From Fulvivirga sediminis (GTDB lineage: Bacteria > Bacteroidota > Bacteroidia > Cytophagales > Cyclobacteriaceae): DNA of 64,000 nucleotides. The stretch is taken from contig NZ_JAESIY010000005.1 in assembly GCF_016757215.1 (NCBI RefSeq), forward strand, positions 1 through 64,000. Direction: 5' to 3'. A program made the translations under genes and the position numbers. The notes beneath the pieces are model-generated. The model searched no databases. It had not been told where the DNA came from and saw nothing but the letters and a program-made list of their open reading frames with translations. Below are positions 36,210 to 45,450 of this stretch, in pieces (position 1 is the first letter of the stretch; every line of letters starts with the position of its first letter).

Positions 36210-36422
36210 TTAATATAAAAACTGACCTGGTGATTTATAAACAGCCAAAATCTCTAAAGTAGTAACTACAAAAATACCGCTTTCAATTTGATTGACCAAT
36301 AATAAAATCTGCATTAGCAGGTACAATTCTCCATCCACATACATCACCATACAGTAAAAAAGTAAAGAAACTCCCACAAAAGTTACATAGTGATATCTTA
36401 CTTTATATTTATAAAAGTTCAC
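36210..36422 (-). CDS. Possible small membrane protein
   Basis: A 70-residue ORF from ATG with two hydrophobic segments (about 13-30 and 34-60), on the same strand as and 55 bases upstream of the HAD-like gene. Nothing is recognised in it. The 366-base gap between the HAD gene and the plus-strand gene at 36521 would otherwise be empty. It could be chance. Confidence 0.35.
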   Translation of the reverse strand: MNFYKYKVRYHYVTFVGVSLLFYCMVMYVDGELYLLMQILLLVNQIESGIFVVTTLEILAVYKSPGQFLY

Positions 36423-36520
36423 TAGTTACTACATTTAGAGTTATAAAATACTGGGGAGAATAAAGAAGAAAAATGGCGTAAACAAGAGAATAAAACTAGG
36501 AATACCTAAACCACCACCTA

Positions 36521-36856
36521 ATGCCTATAATAAAGAATATCGACAGCCTGACTGCCGATGAAATCCATCATGAACTCCAAAAAGGAGCCAAATTTGTTAA
36601 ATTTCAGTATTGTATCTCTGTAATAGTACTCACATTCAAAAATAGCAGTGACATCTATTTTATAAAAGCAGGAGAATCTACAGCCAAGCACAGCCTCAGC
36701 TTCATTCTCCTGTCTCTATTGTTGGGTTGGTGGGGTTTTCCTATGGGGCCTCTCCACACTATCAAATCATTATATACTAATATGAAAGGTGGTACAGACA
36801 TCACTCAGGAACTACTATCTGCTCACGCCTATACTGATACGGGAACAGGAGCATAA
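36521..36856 (+). CDS. Small membrane protein of unknown function
   Basis: A 111-residue protein with a soluble N-terminus (LTADEIHHELQKGAKFVKFQYCISVIVLTF), then one hydrophobic hairpin (about 64-82, LSFILLSLLLGWWGFPMGP) and a GG-containing tail. Similar architecture is known from uncharacterised Bacteroidetes proteins. Its last 28 bases overlap the 3' end of the convergent desaturase gene. Function unknown. Confidence 0.65.
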   Translation: MPIIKNIDSLTADEIHHELQKGAKFVKFQYCISVIVLTFKNSSDIYFIKAGESTAKHSLSFILLSLLLGWWGFPMGPLHTIKSLYTNMKGGTDITQELLSAHAYTDTGTGA

Positions 36857-37932
36857 GCCTCCTCTTTCCCAAATTTCTTCAGCATTCTATAATGTGAGTT
36901 TAATGCTCCTATAAAGGTTTTATTTTCATGAAATGGAACGTTATGCCTTTTAGCAACCTTTTCCACTATTTTAGAAATTTCAGGATAATGAACATGGCAT
37001 ATGTTTGGGAATAAATGATGTTCTACCTGAAAATTTAAACCTCCACAAAAGAACTTGGCTAACCAGCTGTCTCGTGAAAAATCAGCTGTAGTCATCATTT
37101 GATGAATAGCCCAGCTTTCATCTACTTGACCTTCTTCTCCAGGTTCAGGAAAGTCAGTTCCTTCTACTACATGTGCTAATTGGAATACTAACCCCAGCAC
37201 AAGACCCTCTGCCCAGTGCATCATAAAAAAGCCTATGATAAACTGCCACCAGGTGATGTCCATAACTAATAAAGGCACTACAATGAAAAGACAGTAATAG
37301 AGTATCTTATAAAAGAATAAGTTAAAATATTCTTTACGCGGATGATTAGTATTATCAGTACTTCCTATTTCCTTTTTGAAGAATTTCACATAATCCTTAC
37401 GAAAAACCCAAGATAAAGAAGCTAATCCATATAAAAAGAAAGCATATAAATGCTGATACTTCATTAGAGGCTTCATCTCTTCTAGCGGAGATAAACGTAC
37501 TAAACCGGGGGCTACGTCAAGATCTTCGTCATGACCAGGTATATTAGTATAAGTATGGTGAACCTGATTATGTGTTATCTTCCACACATAGGCATTCGCC
37601 CCTATTAAATTAAAACTCATACTTAAGGCTTGATTAACACTTCTTTTCGAAGAATAAGCTCCATGAATAGCATCATGACTAACATTAAAACCAATGAAAG
37701 CCTGAATCATACCCAGCAGTATTGCAAGAGATAGATTTACCCATGCGCCATATCCTCCAAATACTATCATCAGATAAACCAAAACAAGTGAGCCTAGAAA
37801 AAAGATGGATTTAAATATCATTTCCCCGTTTGCATGCTTTCCTATATTGTTCTCTTTGAAATAAGCATTAACCTCTTTTCTTACTTCGGCATAAAAAGCA
37901 GGACTCTTCCTACCATTAAATTTGATTTTCAT
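36829..37932 (-). CDS. Membrane fatty acid desaturase (front-end type)
   Basis: A 367-residue di-iron membrane desaturase. The three histidine boxes are SHDAIHG (H86, H90), HNQVHH (H121, H125, H126) and FQVEHHLF (Q302, H305, H306). Gln in the third box is characteristic of front-end (delta-5/delta-6-like) or sphingolipid-type desaturases, but no cytochrome b5 domain is fused. Four or more membrane helices lie at about 42-85 and 200-255. It probably adjusts membrane fluidity. A TTAGCAA/TTGCTAA palindrome lies 75-90 bases upstream of the ATG. Confidence 0.88.
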   Translation of the reverse strand: MKIKFNGRKSPAFYAEVRKEVNAYFKENNIGKHANGEMIFKSIFFLGSLVLVYLMIVFGGYGAWVNLSLAILLGMIQAFIGFNVSHDAIHGAYSSKRSVNQALSMSFNLIGANAYVWKITHNQVHHTYTNIPGHDEDLDVAPGLVRLSPLEEMKPLMKYQHLYAFFLYGLASLSWVFRKDYVKFFKKEIGSTDNTNHPRKEYFNLFFYKILYYCLFIVVPLLVMDITWWQFIIGFFMMHWAEGLVLGLVFQLAHVVEGTDFPEPGEEGQVDESWAIHQMMTTADFSRDSWLAKFFCGGLNFQVEHHLFPNICHVHYPEISKIVEKVAKRHNVPFHENKTFIGALNSHYRMLKKFGKEEAYAPVPVSV

Positions 37933-38006
37933 TCTAGTTTATTTAAAAAATTTTGTTGGCACTCCCAACACGAGAATTATAAGATGGGCAATGGACTCTT
38001 AAATTT

Positions 38007-38022
38007 TTAGCAAGATTGCTAA
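38007..38022. promoter_or_regulatory. Palindromic candidate operator of the desaturase gene
   Basis: TTAGCAA-GA-TTGCTAA, perfect 7-base arms with a 2-base centre. The loop is too short for an RNA hairpin, so a dimeric repressor or activator site is more likely. It is the only strong dyad in the 237-base gap 37933-38169. Confidence 0.45.
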
Positions 38023-38169
38023 GTACAATTTACTTTTTTAAAATCAGAGTACTTCAAGTTACCCTTCTTTCAAGTCACAACGCTTAAAATTATAATTAAT
38101 TTAGCTCAATCCATAAACTTTTTTCTGTTTTTCATGTTTCTAGATCGCAGCATTCAATTGCACGCCCCA

Positions 38170-38826
38170 TTATACAAAATGATTCTTTAAATAATTCCTT
38201 ACTGAGTCCGAAACTTTCATTTCCTGATTAAAATCATCTGATATTGGCGATAATGCGTTTATTGCCAATGGCACCACACCCGCCCAGATATTTAATTCAT
38301 AATCTTCCTTATCATCAATAGGGCCACCCTGTCTGATCTTTACAGATGCTTCTTCTATATCAACAGCAAGTATAGTGGTAGCCTTAAGCTCTCTTGCATT
38401 TGGCTTCCTCACTTCATCCCACCTCCCCTGCAATACCTGCTCTGAAATAACATATAGAGCTTCCTCCTTCTGCTCCTCCTCTACCAGTAGAGCCTTACCA
38501 AACACTACCACCGAACGGTAATTGGCAGAATGATGAAAGGCCGATCTGGCTAGCACAATACCATCCAAATGAGTTACTCCCAAGCTCATATCCACTCCTT
38601 CTTGCAAAGTCTTAATCATTCTACTAGTAGTGGCCCCATGGAGGAATAAGGTATTCCCTTTTCGACCATAGATTGTAGGAATAATAAAAGGCTGCCCCTC
38701 CACCACAAAACTAACATGACACAAAAAGCTATCATCTAAAACCCTGTAAACTGATTCTTTATCATAAGAAGCCCTTTTGGCTACCCTTTTCACTTTGTTT
38801 CGATTTGTAACATTATACTCTTCCAT
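38170..38826 (-). CDS. FMN-binding split-barrel (PNPOx-like) protein
   Basis: A 218-residue pyridoxamine-phosphate-oxidase-like protein. KRASYDKESVYRVLDDSFLCHVSFV is the typical start of the Nim/PNPOx-like group, followed by PFIIPTIYGRKGNTLFLHGATTSRM with expected flavin contacts. It diverges from a MocR/PdxR-type regulator 88 bases away, a pairing seen in many bacteria where the regulator controls the flavoprotein. True PdxH activity is unlikely from sequence; nitroreductase-like or heme/flavin binding are alternatives. Confidence 0.82.
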   Translation of the reverse strand: MEEYNVTNRNKVKRVAKRASYDKESVYRVLDDSFLCHVSFVVEGQPFIIPTIYGRKGNTLFLHGATTSRMIKTLQEGVDMSLGVTHLDGIVLARSAFHHSANYRSVVVFGKALLVEEEQKEEALYVISEQVLQGRWDEVRKPNARELKATTILAVDIEEASVKIRQGGPIDDKEDYELNIWAGVVPLAINALSPISDDFNQEMKVSDSVRNYLKNHFV

Positions 38827-38867
38827 GTTCTAATATTTTTTTGATTATTCATCAAAATAAACGATAA

Positions 38868-38914
38868 ACTGGATTATCTTAAGGAGCCAATTATTAATCA
38901 ATAGATGGTCCAGT
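38868..38914. promoter_or_regulatory. Candidate MocR operator half-sites
   Basis: ACTGGA (38868-38873) and TCCAGT (38909-38914, within TGGTCCAGT) are inverted copies 35 bases apart in the 88-base divergent gap. The right half-site touches the MocR start codon, consistent with autorepression. Assignment is by context. Confidence 0.4.
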
Positions 38915-40378
38915 ATGTTTCCATGGAAATCAACATTAACAATCAACACCACAAGTGCCACCCCGATTTATTTGCAGATAGCAAATAATATCATCCGGCT
39001 TATTTCTTCAGGTCAGCTTACTAAAGGACATAAAATCCCTGGCAGCAGAACCTTATCGGAGTTATTGGAAGTCAATAGAAAAACTGTAATTCAAGCTTAT
39101 GATGAACTTACTGCGCAAGGTTGGCTTTACAGTCATCCTGCCAGAGGAACTTTTGTAAATGACAGCCTACCTATCATCACTCCTATTCCACTGCAAAACA
39201 AATCAACGCATGATGATATCAATCCGAAGCCAGATCACAGTACGTTCAACTTCATTCCAGCTTACTCACCCCAACCTTTAAATACTATTGAAATTAATGA
39301 TGGCTCTCCAGATCACAGGCTTGCCCCTATTGATTGGATTTATAAAGAATGCAAATCTTTAAGCAAAACCAGACATGGTAAACTCTTACATAAGTACAAT
39401 GATGTAAAGGGCGATGAAACTCTAAGAAAAGAGCTAGTAAAATATCTGGCAGAAACCCGGGGAATGAACATCACCTCTGATCACATACTGATTACCAGAG
39501 GTAGCCAAATGGGAATATTTCTGATCGCTTCCATTTCTCTGCAAGCATCAGACTATGCAGTAGTAGGAGACTCCAGCTACGATGCTGCTGACTGGACCAT
39601 TCAATACACCGGGGCTACCCTTCAAAGAATAACAGTAGACCAAGAAGGCCTTAACACCGATGAACTTGAGCGCTTCTGCAAAAACCACCCCGTAAGACTG
39701 GTATATATCACCCCTCATCATCACTTTCCTACCACTGTTACATTATCTAACCATAGGAGGATCAAGCTCTTAGAGCTATCGCTAAAGTATAATTTCACCA
39801 TAATTGAGGATGATTACGATTATGACTTTCACTACAGTAGTAGCCCCATGCTACCCCTCGCTAGTTTAAACCACCAAGCACATGTGGCATACATCGGATC
39901 GTTTAGTAAAATCTTCGCACCCTCCATAAGAGTAGGCTATATAACGGCTCACCCTAAACTTATCAATGAACTCACTAAACTTAGAAGAATTGTAGATAGA
40001 CAAGGAGATCCTTTATTAGAAAGAGTAATAGCAGAAAGCATCACTTCTGGTGAACTAACCAGGCATTTAAAAAAGACAATAAGAGAGTATAAAAGCCGGA
40101 GAGATCATTTTTGCAAACTCCTCAAAAGCCAATTAGGGGATTACACAAATTTTAAAATCCCTGAAGGTGGCATGGCCGTATGGACTAATTTCAATGAAAA
40201 AGTAAAGCTTAGACAAGCCCTAGCAAAGGCCAATGATCACGGTATAGCTGTAAATATAGACAAGCAGCACATCAGAAAATTTAATGCGATGCGCTTAGGC
40301 TTTGCCTCTCTCAACCATGAAGAAGCTCAAATTGCTATCGGGAAGCTATCTGAAATAATTAAACAGAGCGCATTTTGA
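38915..40378 (+). CDS. MocR/PdxR-family regulator (GntR wHTH + aminotransferase-like domain)
   Basis: A 487-residue PLP-dependent transcription regulator. An N-terminal GntR winged helix (about 15-84; GQLTKGHKIPGSRTLSELLEVNRKTVIQAY region) is joined to a fold-type I aminotransferase domain (about 120-485). The PLP lysine is expected to be K332 in GSFSKIFAPSIRVGY, with EDDYDYDFHY upstream. It probably senses PLP or an amino acid and controls the divergent flavoprotein gene and itself. Its last 20 bases overlap the convergent dnaA 3' end. Confidence 0.92.
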   Translation: MFPWKSTLTINTTSATPIYLQIANNIIRLISSGQLTKGHKIPGSRTLSELLEVNRKTVIQAYDELTAQGWLYSHPARGTFVNDSLPIITPIPLQNKSTHDDINPKPDHSTFNFIPAYSPQPLNTIEINDGSPDHRLAPIDWIYKECKSLSKTRHGKLLHKYNDVKGDETLRKELVKYLAETRGMNITSDHILITRGSQMGIFLIASISLQASDYAVVGDSSYDAADWTIQYTGATLQRITVDQEGLNTDELERFCKNHPVRLVYITPHHHFPTTVTLSNHRRIKLLELSLKYNFTIIEDDYDYDFHYSSSPMLPLASLNHQAHVAYIGSFSKIFAPSIRVGYITAHPKLINELTKLRRIVDRQGDPLLERVIAESITSGELTRHLKKTIREYKSRRDHFCKLLKSQLGDYTNFKIPEGGMAVWTNFNEKVKLRQALAKANDHGIAVNIDKQHIRKFNAMRLGFASLNHEEAQIAIGKLSEIIKQSAF

Positions 40379-41783
40379 GCTTTTTACGAAGCTCTTCTAC
40401 TTGAGATTTAAAAGCAGCGTTAGTATCCATCATATCATTGACAGACTGCACTGCATGTATTACGGTACTGTGATCTCTTCCTCCGAAATGATACCCTATC
40501 GATTTTAGCGAATGATTAGTGTATTCTTTAGAAAAATACATAGCTACTTGCCTCGCAATAACGATTTCCTTTTTCCTGATTTTATCCTTTAAGGATTCAA
40601 CATCTACCTTAAAATACTCGCTCACAGTTTTCTGGATATAATCTATACCCACTTCAGTCTCAATATCATGAACGATATTCTTCAAAGTTTGCTTAGCCAA
40701 CTCTAGATCAATATCAGCCCGATTTAAAGAAGCATGGGCTATCAATGAGATCAAGACACCTTCCAGCTCACGAATGTTAGTATCCACACTATAAGCTAGG
40801 TATTCCACTACATTATCAGGAATATAAATACCATCAGACTGCATTTTACGCTGGATGATGGCCACTCTGGTTTCATAGTCCGGCTGCTGCAAGTCCGCAG
40901 TCAATCCCCATTTAAATCTGGAAAGAAGCCTTTCCTGAAGACCTTTAAGATCTCTTGGAGGACAATCACTAGTCATCACAATTTGCTTACCAGCCTGATG
41001 CAAATGGTTAAATATATGGAAGAAAATCTCCTGTGTTCTTTCCTTTCCTGCTAAAAACTGAACATCATCAATAATCAGTATATCCACCTGCATATAGTAG
41101 TTCTGAAACTCCTGAATTTTATTATTCTTAAGAGCATCGATAAACTGATTAGTAAATTTCTCAGAGGAAACATAGAGCACAAAGCTGTTCACCCTGTTAT
41201 TCTTTATCTCATTACCTATAGCTTGCACCAAGTGAGTTTTCCCCAAACCTACTCCACCATACAGCATTAAAGGATTAAAAGAGGTAACACCCGGCTTCTG
41301 AGCCACAGCAAATCCCGCTGAACGAGCCAGTCTGTTACAGTCTCCTTCTATGTAAGAATCAAAGGTATTATTAGGGTTTAATTGAGATTGCTGGAATAAA
41401 GAATCTACCGATTTTAACTGAAAAGGAGACACATAATCCTCTTTCTGAGAATGCCCGTTGAAGTTATTATTTTTAGAAGTATTTCTGTTTGGCAGATTTA
41501 CTGAAAGAGGTGAACTTTTACTGTTTCCTCTATCTACTATCACAGAATATTCTAGTCTTGCCACCGGCCCCATCACTGAGGTTATTGCCTTTTTCAACAC
41601 ATGCACGTAATGCTCTTCCAGCCACTCATAAAAGAACTGACTAGGCACCTGTATTGTGAGCACATCATCTGAGCACTTCAGTGGAGATATAGGCTTGAAC
41701 CAAGTGTTAAAACTCTGCTCCGCCACATTATCCTTAATCACCCGCAGGCAATCCTCCCATACTGTTTCACAATCTGTGTGCAT
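40359..41783 (-). CDS. dnaA: Chromosomal replication initiator DnaA
   Basis: Initiator ATPase that binds DnaA boxes and opens the origin. It has 474 residues: domain I (about 1-85, WEDCLRVIKDNVAEQSFNTWF), a polar linker (about 86-115), AAA+ domain with Walker A GGVGLGKT (176-183) and Walker B LIIDDVQFLAGKE, and the DNA-binding domain IV signature GGRDHSTVIHAVQSV near the end. Neighbours are not dnaN/recF/gyrB. The 269-base gap upstream holds one relaxed DnaA box. Confidence 0.97.
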   Translation of the reverse strand: MHTDCETVWEDCLRVIKDNVAEQSFNTWFKPISPLKCSDDVLTIQVPSQFFYEWLEEHYVHVLKKAITSVMGPVARLEYSVIVDRGNSKSSPLSVNLPNRNTSKNNNFNGHSQKEDYVSPFQLKSVDSLFQQSQLNPNNTFDSYIEGDCNRLARSAGFAVAQKPGVTSFNPLMLYGGVGLGKTHLVQAIGNEIKNNRVNSFVLYVSSEKFTNQFIDALKNNKIQEFQNYYMQVDILIIDDVQFLAGKERTQEIFFHIFNHLHQAGKQIVMTSDCPPRDLKGLQERLLSRFKWGLTADLQQPDYETRVAIIQRKMQSDGIYIPDNVVEYLAYSVDTNIRELEGVLISLIAHASLNRADIDLELAKQTLKNIVHDIETEVGIDYIQKTVSEYFKVDVESLKDKIRKKEIVIARQVAMYFSKEYTNHSLKSIGYHFGGRDHSTVIHAVQSVNDMMDTNAAFKSQVEELRKKLKMRSV

Positions 41784-42052
41784 GTATTATTTATCTAATA
41801 AGTAGAATGGTTCAAAATTTCTCTTGTTAGAGAAAAGGGTAACAAAATTGAGAAAAAAATCACGAACTTAAAAGAGACCTTGCAGTCTATTTGGAAAGAA
41901 TTTTCACTTCTCATTTTATCTCCACGCGAAAGCCGTATATTATATTTTATATATTGTAACACATTTTTTCACAATTCAGCATGTTAACCTACATACTTGA
42001 TTAAGTTAATTAAAAACAGCTAACTTTACTAAAGAACCTTACATACCAAATT
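41784..42052. promoter_or_regulatory. Divergent regulatory region between dnaA and mutA
   Basis: A gene-free, AT-rich gap. It contains a perfect dyad TTTCTCT-tgtt-AGAGAAA (41818-41835) in the dnaA leader and one DnaA-box-like TTTTTCACA (41965-41973, fits TTWTNCACA). A near-consensus promoter for mutA is present: CTTG (41996-41999), a 21-base spacer and TAACTTTA (42021-42028). The single box suits dnaA autoregulation; evidence for an origin is insufficient. Confidence 0.4.
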
Positions 42053-43168
42053 ATGAGTAATCGACATAAGGAGCTATTTAAAGATTTTGAACCCCATTCT
42101 AAAGTTGAATGGATTAATATAACGAAGGAACAGCTAAAAGGTGAAGATGTTTTCTCAAAATTTTCATGGCATCCGGAACCAGACCTCACCATCTTACCCT
42201 ACTACGATTTTTCGGACATTCACTTCAAAAAAAACAATTTCGATAATCGCCTTCTTCATACCGACAGTCAGAATAAATCTGCTCGCCACTGGTATAATTT
42301 CCAGCTCATCAACTGCAGTGATACAGAAGCTGCTCACGAACAAAGTATACTAGCAATCGAACAAGGAGCTACCGGGTTAATATTCAACTTAGAAAGTATT
42401 GAAAACATTGATTTCGATCAACTATTAGAAGGTATTAACACAGCAAAATACAGCCTGTCATTTAGGATTAACGAACAATGGGAAAGGCACCTCGATAACT
42501 ATGTAAGATTTATAGACAAAAAGAAAGACAATACTCACAAAATCAGAGGTTTTATACTCAATAACAGCCAAACACTACAGGCTGATAAATTGACAAAATA
42601 TTCTTTGGACCATATCCATACCTTAGAAATAAAAGTAGATGAACACTTATCTTATACTGACTCTATAGCTAAGGCTTTACTACAAGTGATAGAGGTTATT
42701 GAAAATATTAAAGATGAAAGTATAGAAAGCATCTTTAAAAAATTATTTTTCAACATCCCTCTTGGCACCAAATATTTTGAAGAAATATGTCGTACACAAA
42801 CCGTTAGACGACTGACCTTTCAGGTCGCTTCGGCTTATGGTTGTAAAGACTTTTTACCTGAGGACTTATATCTGCTATGCACCTCTCCTCCCTGGATTAC
42901 AGAAGCCTATAATCCACAAAGTAACCTTTTAAAGTCTACTACCGCCGCTATGGCTGCTATTATTGGAGGATGCAATGGCTTATTACTGTTACCATCAGAT
43001 TCAAAAAGTCCATTACTCAAAAGAATAGCTTTAAACACCTCTACCATCTTACAAGAAGAGGCTTATCTAAACGCCACAAACGACCCTGTTGCCGGTTCCT
43101 ATTATCTCGAAAATATGATAGATCAGATGAGCCAAACGGCTTGGCAAAAATTTCAGAACGCCTTATAA
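42053..43168 (+). CDS. mutA: Methylmalonyl-CoA mutase small subunit, short form
   Basis: Homologous to the non-catalytic small subunit of B12-dependent methylmalonyl-CoA mutase (succinyl-CoA/methylmalonyl-CoA interconversion). It has 371 residues. Late-barrel motifs remain: [42 protein letters not shown] and [13 protein letters not shown]. The protein stops right after the barrel (WQKFQNAL) and lacks the linker and C-terminal cobalamin-fold domain of typical small subunits, usually well over 450 residues. No remnant follows the stop, so this is a native short form. mutB starts 11 bases later. Confidence 0.85.
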   Translation: MSNRHKELFKDFEPHSKVEWINITKEQLKGEDVFSKFSWHPEPDLTILPYYDFSDIHFKKNNFDNRLLHTDSQNKSARHWYNFQLINCSDTEAAHEQSILAIEQGATGLIFNLESIENIDFDQLLEGINTAKYSLSFRINEQWERHLDNYVRFIDKKKDNTHKIRGFILNNSQTLQADKLTKYSLDHIHTLEIKVDEHLSYTDSIAKALLQVIEVIENIKDESIESIFKKLFFNIPLGTKYFEEICRTQTVRRLTFQVASAYGCKDFLPEDLYLLCTSPPWITEAYNPQSNLLKSTTAAMAAIIGGCNGLLLLPSDSKSPLLKRIALNTSTILQEEAYLNATNDPVAGSYYLENMIDQMSQTAWQKFQNAL

Positions 43169-43179
43169 ACCCTCCCCTC

Positions 43180-45309
43180 ATGAAACCAGACTTCAGCAAA
43201 ATCAGCTACAATCATTTCCAGCCCTCACCAAAATCTACTGAGGCTACAGAAACTATGCTTTCAGCTGAAAAAATAAATATAAAAGCAGCTTATACAGATC
43301 AAGATTTTAAAGGGCTGCATCATACTCATTTCACTGCAGGAGTCCCTCCTTACCTGCGCGGGCCATACAGCACCATGTATGCCGGCCGGCCCTGGACCAT
43401 TCGGCAATATGCGGGATTCTCTACTGCGGAGGAATCAAATGCTTTTTACAAAAGAAATCTGGCCGCTGGTCAGAAAGGACTCTCCGTAGCCTTTGACCTG
43501 GCCACTCACCGTGGGTATGACTCTGATCACCCCAGGGTAGCTGGTGATGTAGGCAAAGCCGGAGTAGCCATTGACTCCATTCTGGACATGAAAGTGCTCT
43601 TCAACGAGATTCCTCTAGATAAAATGTCGGTTTCTATGACGATGAATGGAGCAGTATTACCCATCATGGCCTTCTACATAGCTGCCGCAGAAGAGCAAGG
43701 TGTAAAGTTAGAAGAGCTAAGTGGCACTATTCAAAATGATATTTTGAAAGAGTTCATGGTAAGGAACACTTACATATACCCACCGGCTCCTTCCATGAAA
43801 ATAATTGCTGATATTTTCGAGTACACCTCTCAGAAAATGCCTCGCTTTAATTCTATAAGTATCAGCGGCTATCATATGCAAGAAGCAGGAGCCACTGCAG
43901 ACCTGGAGCTGGCCTACACACTGGCTGACGGGCTAGAATACATACGCACAGGCATTCAGGCCGGAATGGATATAGATGACTTTGCTCCTCGCCTATCTTT
44001 TTTCTGGGCCATAGGCATGAATCATTTTATGGAGATAGCCAAAATGAGAGCTGGCAGAATGCTTTGGGCTAAAATAGTGAAACAGTTTAACCCCAAAAAT
44101 CCTAAATCTTTAGCCTTAAGAACGCATTGCCAGACATCAGGCTGGAGCCTTACAGAGCAAGACCCTTACAACAATGTGGTACGTACTTGCACTGAAGCTA
44201 TGGCCGCCGCCCTTGGACACACCCAATCATTACACACCAACGCCTTAGATGAAGCCATTGCGCTTCCTACTGACTTCTCTGCGCAAATAGCCAGGAATAC
44301 ACAGATTTATTTACAGAAAGAAACCAATATCACTAAGGTGGTAGATCCTTGGGGAGGCTCATATTATGTAGAAAGCCTTACCGCTGACCTGGCTGCTAAA
44401 GCATGGGAGCTGATAGAGGAAGTAGAAGAACTCGGAGGCATGGCCAAAGCTATAGAAAGCGGCTTACCCAAAATGAGGATAGAAGAAGCTGCCGCCAGAA
44501 AACAGGCACGTATAGATTCTGGTAAAGATATAATAGTAGGAGTAAATAAATTTAGAACCGATGAGCAACCAGATTTTGATATTTTAGAAGTTGATAACAC
44601 ACGAGTAAGAGAGCAGCAAATACAACGACTGGAGGAGCTAAAGAAAAATAGAGATAGTGAAAAAGTGAATAAAGCGCTTGAGCAGATCACCAAGATAGCA
44701 GCAGGAGAAACCGCAGGCAACCTTTTAGAAGCAGCTGTAATTGCGGCAAAGGAAAGAGCCTCATTAGGGGAAATATCTGAGGCTATGGAAAAAGTATTTG
44801 GAAGACACAAAGCCACTATACGATCAATTTCAGGAGTTTATTCAGAAGAAGCTAAAATGGATAACAATTTCAAAGAAGCTAAAGATTTATCAGACCAATT
44901 TGCTGAGTTGGAAGGCCGCCGTCCTCGTATTATGGTAGCCAAAATGGGCCAAGATGGCCACGACAGAGGAGCCAAAGTAATAGCTACCAGCTTTGCTGAC
45001 CTTGGGTTTGATGTAGATATTGGGCCGTTATTCCAAACTCCACAGGAAGTAGCCCGACAAGCCGCAGAAAATGATGTACATGTAATAGGTGCTTCTAGCC
45101 TGGCGGCCGGACATAAAACACTCATTCCACAACTAATAGAAGCGCTGAAAGAACTGGAAAGAGAGGATATTATGGTGATAGTAGGAGGCGTAATCCCCCC
45201 TAAAGATTATGATTTTCTTTATGAAACAGGAGTATCTGGTATATTCGGCCCTGGGACCGTTATAGCAGTAGCCGCAAAAGACATACTGACTCAGCTCTTG
45301 AAACAATAA
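43180..45309 (+). CDS. mutB: Methylmalonyl-CoA mutase large (catalytic) subunit
   Basis: Catalytic adenosylcobalamin-dependent subunit, 709 residues from the ATG at 43180. A longer reading from 42970 would run through the mutA end in another frame and is rejected. The TIM barrel includes [36 protein letters not shown] and [12 protein letters not shown]. The C-terminal B12 domain has [10 protein letters not shown] with the cobalt-ligating His, then [11 protein letters not shown] and [13 protein letters not shown]. It pairs with the short MutA. The epimerase and MeaB chaperone are not in the window. Confidence 0.95.
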   Translation: MKPDFSKISYNHFQPSPKSTEATETMLSAEKINIKAAYTDQDFKGLHHTHFTAGVPPYLRGPYSTMYAGRPWTIRQYAGFSTAEESNAFYKRNLAAGQKGLSVAFDLATHRGYDSDHPRVAGDVGKAGVAIDSILDMKVLFNEIPLDKMSVSMTMNGAVLPIMAFYIAAAEEQGVKLEELSGTIQNDILKEFMVRNTYIYPPAPSMKIIADIFEYTSQKMPRFNSISISGYHMQEAGATADLELAYTLADGLEYIRTGIQAGMDIDDFAPRLSFFWAIGMNHFMEIAKMRAGRMLWAKIVKQFNPKNPKSLALRTHCQTSGWSLTEQDPYNNVVRTCTEAMAAALGHTQSLHTNALDEAIALPTDFSAQIARNTQIYLQKETNITKVVDPWGGSYYVESLTADLAAKAWELIEEVEELGGMAKAIESGLPKMRIEEAAARKQARIDSGKDIIVGVNKFRTDEQPDFDILEVDNTRVREQQIQRLEELKKNRDSEKVNKALEQITKIAAGETAGNLLEAAVIAAKERASLGEISEAMEKVFGRHKATIRSISGVYSEEAKMDNNFKEAKDLSDQFAELEGRRPRIMVAKMGQDGHDRGAKVIATSFADLGFDVDIGPLFQTPQEVARQAAENDVHVIGASSLAAGHKTLIPQLIEALKELEREDIMVIVGGVIPPKDYDFLYETGVSGIFGPGTVIAVAAKDILTQLLKQ

Positions 45310-45450
45310 AGGCTCGAAAGATAAAAGCGTAGAAACTCGCTACTTTAAATAACTTTAAGGAATAACGTCTCAATTTTTAGCCAAGATGATGTTGTGCATT
45401 TATTATGATTAGCTTGGATTAACCCTCTTGGTTAAATACTTTAGCCGCAT

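Noticed and set aside
41784-42052. Chromosomal origin oriC.
   Set aside because: Only one relaxed DnaA box and no repeated iterons; skew cannot be computed here. Kept only as a regulatory region.
42970-43179. Longer mutB reading starting at 42970.
   Set aside because: The extension lies within the end of mutA in another frame and has no similarity to mutase N-termini; the ATG at 43180 gives the normal start.
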